Of a stretch of DNA of 64,000 nt, positions 59,347 to 64,000 are shown piece by piece. Under the pieces are notes generated by a model that was given only the letters and a program-made list of their open reading frames with translations, was not told the origin of the DNA and ran no database searches. The stretch spans positions 1 to 64,000 of the forward strand of contig NZ_JAJONF010000022.1 of the NCBI RefSeq assembly GCF_021462265.1, given 5' to 3'. Both the position numbers and the translations under genes were made by a program. The stretch's first letter is position 1; the number at the start of each line of letters is the position of its first letter. Source of the DNA: Streptomyces shenzhenensis (GTDB taxonomy: Bacteria; Actinomycetota; Actinomycetes; Streptomycetales; Streptomycetaceae).

Positions 59347-60768
59347 TCACGCCGCCTCCTCGAACTCGAAGAGGTGACGGGGGCGGGGCCGGCCCAGAGT
59401 GCACAACGCGGCATCGGCCGCGCTGACACCGCTGCGGACCGCACTCTCCATGGTCGCGGGCCACCCGGTGGCGGTCCACGCTCCGGCCAGGTAGAGGCCG
59501 GATGCCTTGGTACGGGCGCCGGGCCGCAGCCGCCCGACGCCGGGGGTGGGGGCGAACGTCGCGGTGCGCTCCCGGGTCACGAAGAAGTCCCGCACCCCGG
59601 CGCCGCGCGCACCGGGCAACAGCCGTTCCAGCTCGGGCAGATAGCGCTCGCGCAGGTCGGCCACGGGGGTGTCGATCTCGTCCTGGGCGGCCGACTGGGA
59701 CAGCGCGAGGTACTGGCCCGAGCGCAGCCCCGAGGCCTGGGTGCGGTCGAACACCCACTGCACCGGGGAGCCGAGGGCCGCGAAGAACGGCTTGGTGAGC
59801 ACCGTACGGTCGTAGACCACATGGACGTTGAGGATCGGCGCGGTGCCGATCTCCAGCAGGTTCTGCGGGGCGTCGAGGGCACCGGCCGGCAGCAGGTCGT
59901 ACGCCTCGCGCTGGGCGACGGCGAGCACGACGGCGTCCGCGGTGAGTGTCTCGCCGGGAACCTGAACGCCCCAAGTTCCGTTCTTGTTGGTGGAGACGGA
60001 GGTGACGCGTGTACGGACCTCGGTACGCACGCCCGCGGAGTCGAGCGCCTTGCGGGCCAGCCGGTCGTGCAGTTCGCCCAGCGGCACATGGGCCCAGCCG
60101 ATGTCGGCCGCTCCCGGGTCGGACAGCAGACCGGTCTTGAACACCATCGCGGCGAGCCCCAGCGAGGCGTCGCCCGCGACCGCGTTGAGGGTGGCGACCC
60201 CGACCAGGTCCCACAGGGCCTCGACGGCACGCGCGGACTGGCCGTGGGCGGCCAGCCAGCTGCCGAAGTCCTGTGTGTCCAGGCTCGGATCGGCGAGGTC
60301 GAGCCCCTTGAGCGCGAGCGCGGCACGCCCGACCCTGACCCGCTCGGCGAGCGAGAGGTGCGGATAGGCGGCCAGGCTGCGCCCCAGGTGAAGGGGGACG
60401 GGCAGCGGGTCGCGCCGCAGCCTGCCCAGGCGCCGCCCCTCCGGCTTGGCGAGGTCGAGCACGGGCACGTCGAGGCGGTCCTGCAGCGGTGCCAGCGCCG
60501 CACCCTCGATGCGGTCGAGGAACCAGCGGTAGGCGGTGCAGCAACGCAGGTACACGTGCTGGCCGTTGTCCACGGTCAGGTCGCCGCGCTGGAAGGAGAA
60601 GGCGAGCCCGCCGAGCCTCGGCCTGCCTTCGAGAAGGGTGACGTGGACGCCCGCGTCGGCGAGCGCGAGCGCGGCCGTGATACCGGCGAGGCCGCCGCCG
60701 ATCACGACGGCGGTGCGCCCGGACGGGAGGTCGTCGTGCGTCCGTTCGGATCGCGTGCCGTCGCTCAT
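59347..60768 (-). CDS. hpnE: Hydroxysqualene dehydroxylase
   Basis: The 473-residue FAD enzyme has the dinucleotide motif AVVIGGGLAGITAALALADAG, LLEGRPRLGGLAFSF and DNGQHVYLRCCTAYRWFLDR. HpnE reduces hydroxysqualene to squalene with FAD; HpnC-D-E together replace squalene synthase. Its ATG overlaps the stop of a 46-aa ORF (ATGA). Confidence 0.93.
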   Translation of the reverse strand: MSDGTRSERTHDDLPSGRTAVVIGGGLAGITAALALADAGVHVTLLEGRPRLGGLAFSFQRGDLTVDNGQHVYLRCCTAYRWFLDRIEGAALAPLQDRLDVPVLDLAKPEGRRLGRLRRDPLPVPLHLGRSLAAYPHLSLAERVRVGRAALALKGLDLADPSLDTQDFGSWLAAHGQSARAVEALWDLVGVATLNAVAGDASLGLAAMVFKTGLLSDPGAADIGWAHVPLGELHDRLARKALDSAGVRTEVRTRVTSVSTNKNGTWGVQVPGETLTADAVVLAVAQREAYDLLPAGALDAPQNLLEIGTAPILNVHVVYDRTVLTKPFFAALGSPVQWVFDRTQASGLRSGQYLALSQSAAQDEIDTPVADLRERYLPELERLLPGARGAGVRDFFVTRERTATFAPTPGVGRLRPGARTKASGLYLAGAWTATGWPATMESAVRSGVSAADAALCTLGRPRPRHLFEFEEAA

Positions 60769-60905
60769 CGTGCCGCCTTTCCTGCCTGCCCGCCGTGCCG
60801 GTGGAACGGGGCAGGTCGGGCCGTCGCAGTCAGGGACGCCATGTCGTGCCGGAGGGTTGCCTGCCGTTTCTCTCCGGTCGCGTCGCCCTGGCCCACTGTG
60901 TCCAT
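60765..60905 (-). CDS. 46-aa DUF6380-like ORF between hpnD and hpnE
   Basis: A 47-codon frame fits exactly in the 137-base gap. Its ATG overlaps the hpnD stop (TGATG) and its stop overlaps the hpnE start (ATGA), both signs of coupled translation. The peptide begins MDTVGQGDATGEKRQATLRH and ends GGQAGKAAR; it is polar and basic with no membrane helix. I associate it with DUF6380, small proteins in Streptomyces hopanoid operons, from memory. It may be a coupling device or a small functional peptide. Confidence 0.65.
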   Translation of the reverse strand: MDTVGQGDATGEKRQATLRHDMASLTATARPAPFHRHGGQAGKAAR

Positions 60906-61858
60906 CAGGCGCGCCTCCTGACGGCCAGACGGGAGGTGTGGCGCCGCGTGTCGAGCCCGGACAGACCGCGCACCGCGACGTACGCCTTCTCGCGTCCGGG
61001 CAGCGAGACCCGGCCGCGCAGCACGGCCTCCGGTTCGCGCTCGATGCGGTCGAGCAGACGGCGGTAGATGCCGGCCATGGCGGCGACACAGGCGCCGCTG
61101 CGCCGGTCCAGCATGGGCAGCAGGCGGTACCCCTCGGTGAAAAGGGCTCGGGCGCGCCGTACTTCGAAGTGCACGAGGCCCGCGAAGTCGGAGCCCGCCG
61201 GCGGGGTCGGCCCGTGGAATCCGGCCGAGCAGCCGAACTTGGCGAGGTCATCGGAGGGCAGATAGGTACGGCCGTTGCCGGCGTCCTCGCGGACGTCCCT
61301 GAGGATGTTGGTGAGCTGGAGCGCGAGCCCGAGCGTGTCGGCGTACTCCGGCGCGCGCTCGGCGCCGCGTGCCCCCGGTTCCGTGCCGAACACGCCGAGC
61401 GAGAGCCGGCCGATGGCGCCGGCCACGCAGCGGCAGTAGACCTTGAGGTCGTCCCAGGTCTCGTAGGTCTCGCCGCGGACGTCCATCAGGACACCGTCGA
61501 TCAGCTCGTCCAGGCCGCCCAGCGGGATCGGGAAGACCTGGGCGGCATGCGCGAGGGCGACCGCGACCGGGTCGGTGTCGTCCTCGGCGACCGCGCCGTC
61601 CTGGATCCGGGCGAGCAGCGCCCGGGTGTCCTCCAGGCGGGCTGTCTTCACCTCGCCGGCCAGCTCGCCGTCGCCGATGTCGTCGACACGCCGGGAGAAG
61701 GCGTAGAGCGCCGACATGGCGCGCCGCTTGGGCGCCGGCAGCAGCCTGATGCCGTAGGCGAAGTTCCGTGCCTGCTGTCCGGTGACCGTCTCACAGTAGC
61801 TGTAGGCGGCGAGTACCGGCGCGGACACGTGTGTGGGAGAGTCCACGGTCCGGATCAC
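60905..61858 (-). CDS. hpnD: Presqualene diphosphate synthase
   Basis: The 317-residue enzyme of the squalene/phytoene synthase family has both Asp-rich motifs, SRRVDDIGDGEL and ILRDVREDAGNGRTYLP, and NFAYGIRLLPAPKRRAMSALYAF. HpnD joins two farnesyl diphosphates to presqualene diphosphate. The GTG start overlaps the hpnC stop (GTGA). Confidence 0.94.
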   Translation of the reverse strand: MIRTVDSPTHVSAPVLAAYSYCETVTGQQARNFAYGIRLLPAPKRRAMSALYAFSRRVDDIGDGELAGEVKTARLEDTRALLARIQDGAVAEDDTDPVAVALAHAAQVFPIPLGGLDELIDGVLMDVRGETYETWDDLKVYCRCVAGAIGRLSLGVFGTEPGARGAERAPEYADTLGLALQLTNILRDVREDAGNGRTYLPSDDLAKFGCSAGFHGPTPPAGSDFAGLVHFEVRRARALFTEGYRLLPMLDRRSGACVAAMAGIYRRLLDRIEREPEAVLRGRVSLPGREKAYVAVRGLSGLDTRRHTSRLAVRRRA

Positions 61859-62757
61859 CCCTCTCCTCGCAGAGTCACGCCCACCTCACGCAGCAACCGG
61901 CCCTTGCCGGGCTTGGGCGGGCCGGGAAGTACGTCGTATTCGGCGGCGGCGATCGCGTGGACCGCCGCCCTTCCCCCCGCCACGAACCCCGCGAGCAGCA
62001 GCTTCAACCTGCCGTGGACGCTACCCACAAGGGGGGCGCCTTCATTCAGGAGATCGCGGGCGCGTTGTGCTTCGTATGCAACCAGTGCACGCACCGATGC
62101 GCCCGTGGTTTTCCTGGCGAGATCCGCCTCCTGGACGTGAAAGCGCTTCATGTCCTCGGCGGGCAGATAGATCCGGTCGCGGCCCAGGTCCTCGGCCACG
62201 TCCTGGAGGTGTTCGACGATCTGCAGTGCGGTGCAGATCGAGTCGGAGAGCCGGATCCGGTCGGCGGTCGAGGTGCCGGTGACGGCGAGGACCAGGCGGC
62301 CGACGGGGTTGGCGGACAGCTCGCAGTAGGCGAGGAGGTCGTCGTAGGTCTCGTACCGCTTGACGAGCTGGTCCTGGCGGTTGGCGGCGATCAGGCCCAG
62401 GAACGGCTCGGGGGTGAGGGAGTGACGGCGGACCAGGGGCTGCAGGCGGCGCAGCAGGGGGTGGTGCGCAGTGCCGTCGAAGACGCGGCGCAGGTCGGCC
62501 TCGAAGGCGTCAAGCAGGACCAGGCGGTTGTCGGCATCGGCCGGCGACACCCCGAGCAGGCGGGCGTCGGCGCCGCCGGGGGCCAGGTCGCCGTCGCCGA
62601 TGTCGTCGACGAGCCGGGCGAAGCCGTACACCGCCATCAGGTCGTCGCGCCAGGCTCTGGGCAGGAAGAAGGGGGCCACGGGGAAGTTCTCGTCCGCGGC
62701 CTTGTCCAGGGTGCCGCGCTCCGGGTCCCCGGTGCGCGCCGAGGCGGCCGCGGTCAC
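61855..62757 (-). CDS. hpnC: Hydroxysqualene synthase
   Basis: The 300-residue squalene/phytoene-synthase-family enzyme has KAADENFPVAPFFLPRAWRDDLMAVYGFARLVDDIGDGDL, cut at its first Asp-rich motif, and QIVEHLQDVAEDLGRDRIYLP as the second. HpnC converts presqualene diphosphate to hydroxysqualene. The start is GTG with a weak ribosome site. It overlaps the stop of a 21-aa leader ORF (GTGA), which may provide ribosomes by coupling. Confidence 0.93.
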   Translation of the reverse strand: MTAAASARTGDPERGTLDKAADENFPVAPFFLPRAWRDDLMAVYGFARLVDDIGDGDLAPGGADARLLGVSPADADNRLVLLDAFEADLRRVFDGTAHHPLLRRLQPLVRRHSLTPEPFLGLIAANRQDQLVKRYETYDDLLAYCELSANPVGRLVLAVTGTSTADRIRLSDSICTALQIVEHLQDVAEDLGRDRIYLPAEDMKRFHVQEADLARKTTGASVRALVAYEAQRARDLLNEGAPLVGSVHGRLKLLLAGFVAGGRAAVHAIAAAEYDVLPGPPKPGKGRLLREVGVTLRGEG

Positions 62758-62819
62758 CGTTCGCTGCCCGGGGCGGGGACGGCGCGGCCTGCGTTGAGCT
62801 GGGGAGTTTCCGTAGCCAT
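62754..62819 (-). CDS. 21-aa leader ORF coupled to hpnC
   Basis: A 22-codon frame runs from ATG 62819 to a TGA inside the hpnC start (GTGA). The peptide starts MATETPQLNAGR and ends GSER. hpnC has a poor ribosome site, so translation could be handed over from this leader. The leader's own ribosome site is weak too. It could be an artefact of high GC, but the overlap is exact. Confidence 0.4.
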   Translation of the reverse strand: MATETPQLNAGRAVPAPGSER

Positions 62820-63116
62820 TGCCGTCACATCTCCCGTTCTACACTGCCGACCCAATACACACTATTTCGGACACGCCGCCCGGCAATCCGCGAGGCGGCC
62901 CGGCAGAGGGTGTCGCGCATTATCGCCCCACTTGCCGCTTTCCGGGACCGGTACAGCTTACGTTGTACAACGCATCGAGGTTCGTCGGGGTGTCCCGCAG
63001 ATCACAACAACACACCGATTGGCTTCAAGATTCCTAAGACAAGCCGGAGTTGACGTTTCCTTTGCAGACGCGGGGCCCCGCCGGAAAGGTTCCGGCGGGG
63101 CCCCTGCCAGTCCGCG
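62820..63116. promoter_or_regulatory. Hopanoid operon promoter region with palindrome and terminator
   Basis: The 297 bases hold the hpnC promoter on the minus strand. A perfect 12-bp palindrome CGTTGTACAACG lies at 62961-62972, about 140 bases upstream of the leader ATG, and may be an operator. AT-rich DNA around 62850-62870 could hold the -10. The terminator of the ABC gene lies at 63072-63104. Confidence 0.5.
63072..63104 (-). terminator. Terminator hairpin after the ABC ATPase gene
   Basis: A perfect 15-bp stem (GGGGCCCCGCCGGAA with TTCCGGCGGGGCCCC) and 3-base loop begins 12 bases after the ATPase stop on the minus strand. Confidence 0.75.
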
Positions 63117-63911
63117 CTACTTGCCCGTGAACTTCTCGTACTCCTTGAGCACCTCTTCGGTCGGGCCGTCCATGCGCAGCTCACCGCGCTCCAGCCACAG
63201 GACACGGTCGCAGGTGTCGCGGATCGACTTGTTGTTGTGACTGACCAGAAACACCGTGCCCGCGTGCTCACGCAATTCGCGGATCCGGTCCTCGGAACGC
63301 CTGCGGAAGGCCGCGTCACCGGTGGCCAGCGCCTCGTCGATCATGAGGACGTCGTGGTCCTTGGCGGCCGCGATGGAGAACCGCAGCCGGGCCGCCATGC
63401 CGGAGGAGTAGGTGCGCATCGGGAGGGTGATGAAGTCGCCCTTGTCGTTGATGCCGGAGAAATCGACGATCTCCTGATAGCGGGCCTTTATCTCGTCCCG
63501 GGTCATGCCCATGGCCAGGCCGCCCAGGATGACGTTGCGCTCGCCCGTGAGGTCGTTCATCAGGGCAGCGTTGACGCCGAGCAGCGAGGGCTGGCCGTTG
63601 GTGTAGACCCTGCCCTTCTCGGCGGGCAGCAGGCCGGCGATGGCGCGCAGCAGGGTGGACTTGCCGGAACCGTTGGAGCCGATCAGGCCGATCGCCTCGC
63701 CGCGGTAGGCGACGAAGGAGACGCCGCGCACCGCGTGCACCTTGCGGACGCCCCGGTCGTCGCCGCGCTTGAAGATGCGGCTCAGGGCGGCCGTCGCGCT
63801 GCCCTTGCCGGTCTTGGCACCGTTGACCCGGTAGACGATGTGCACGTCCTCCGCGATGACGGTGGGGATCCGCTCCCCGGGGTTCTGCTCCACGTCGTTG
63901 AGGTCAGCCAC
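63117..63911 (-). CDS. Teichoic-acid/polysaccharide-type ABC exporter ATPase
   Basis: The 264-residue ATPase of the TagH/Wzt type has VIAEDVHIVYRV, Walker A LIGSNGSGKSTLLRAIAGL, the signature TYSSGMAARLRFSIAA, Walker B VLMIDEALATGD and the H-loop FLVSHNNKSI. It powers export of wall glycopolymers. The GTG start lies inside the end of the permease gene: the permease stop is at 63904-63906. Confidence 0.88.
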   Translation of the reverse strand: MADLNDVEQNPGERIPTVIAEDVHIVYRVNGAKTGKGSATAALSRIFKRGDDRGVRKVHAVRGVSFVAYRGEAIGLIGSNGSGKSTLLRAIAGLLPAEKGRVYTNGQPSLLGVNAALMNDLTGERNVILGGLAMGMTRDEIKARYQEIVDFSGINDKGDFITLPMRTYSSGMAARLRFSIAAAKDHDVLMIDEALATGDAAFRRRSEDRIRELREHAGTVFLVSHNNKSIRDTCDRVLWLERGELRMDGPTEEVLKEYEKFTGK

Positions 63912-64000
63912 GGCCGTACCGCTCCTCCGCCTTCCAGAAGTACACGAAACCGCCGGCGAACACGACCACGGCCCAGGACAGGGCGACGGCCCAGACGTGC
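63904..64000 (-). CDS. ABC permease of the glycopolymer exporter, C-terminal part
   Basis: The last 31 residues of an upstream frame read into the window: one membrane helix (HVWAVALSWAVVVFAGGFVYF) and a basic tail WKAEERYGRG. This is typical of TagG-type permeases. The frame overlaps the ATPase start by 8 bases, so the two subunits are coupled. The rest lies to the right of the window. Confidence 0.75.
   Translation of the reverse strand, partial: HVWAVALSWAVVVFAGGFVYFWKAEERYGRG

Overview
The window is high-GC actinobacterial chromosome, almost certainly Streptomyces. The signs are dense ATGA/GTGA-coupled operons, GTG and TTG starts, strong purine ribosome sites, a SARP regulator with TTA (bldA-type) codons, a conservon, a c-di-AMP (ydaO-type) riboswitch before an M23 peptidase, and a complete hopanoid cluster.

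Layout. (1) 1-9.2 kb: end of an SDR, an O-methyltransferase, a glycerophosphotransferase-like protein with a small partner, then two divergent TPR regulators: an NB-ARC/TPR protein without a DNA-binding domain, and a SARP-NB-ARC-TPR activator. Directly after the SARP gene lies a 49-residue ORF for a secreted peptide with its own ribosome site and terminator. (2) 9.5-15.1 kb: a catabolic-looking operon (split transketolase plus SDR) interrupted by a 2.76-kb IS630-type element with terminal inverted repeats and TA duplications. The element carries a MarR regulator and a dienelactone-hydrolase-like enzyme as cargo. (3) 15.4-20 kb: a two-component system divergent from an ABC-2 exporter operon that ends in a 53-residue membrane protein. 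(4) 20-21.8 kb: decayed insertion-sequence DNA next to a tRNA-Pro(GGG) gene. (5) 21.9-26.8 kb: YjbR-like protein, GNAT, XRE/cupin regulator, LysR, and the threonine-degradation pair kbl-tdh. (6) 26.9-33.5 kb: NTF2-like protein, SDR, LysR, muconolactone-isomerase-like protein, MFS exporter, Tat-exported tannase-like esterase and TetR, linked by two sets of repeated operator-like dyads. (7) 33.5-38 kb: a conservon (cvnA-D) plus a GAF protein. (8) 38.9-49 kb: metabolic and housekeeping genes, including an MBL-fold protein, a Glu/Leu/Phe/Val-type dehydrogenase, an SGNH hydrolase, a LysM/M23 peptidase, a GH36 alpha-galactosidase and a tyrosine phosphatase. (9) 49-62.8 kb: the hopanoid operon on the minus strand: hpnC, hpnD, a 46-aa ORF, hpnE, a polyprenyl synthase, shc, hpnG, hpnH, ispG, dxs, an aminotransferase, an XRE/cupin regulator and a 40-aa membrane protein. 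(10) 63-64 kb: the ATPase and permease tail of a teichoic-acid-type ABC exporter.

How the genes work together. dxs and ispG supply MEP-pathway isoprenoids. The polyprenyl synthase and HpnC/D/E make squalene, Shc cyclises it, HpnH and HpnG add and trim the adenosyl side chain, and the aminotransferase could give aminotriol. The candidates for undescribed biology are the TPR-SARP/secreted-peptide cassette (5.5-9.2 kb), which has the layout of a Rap/Phr-type peptide-sensing system, and the cargo-carrying IS630 element (11.39-14.15 kb). All functional claims rest on sequence reading and family knowledge; no database search was run.
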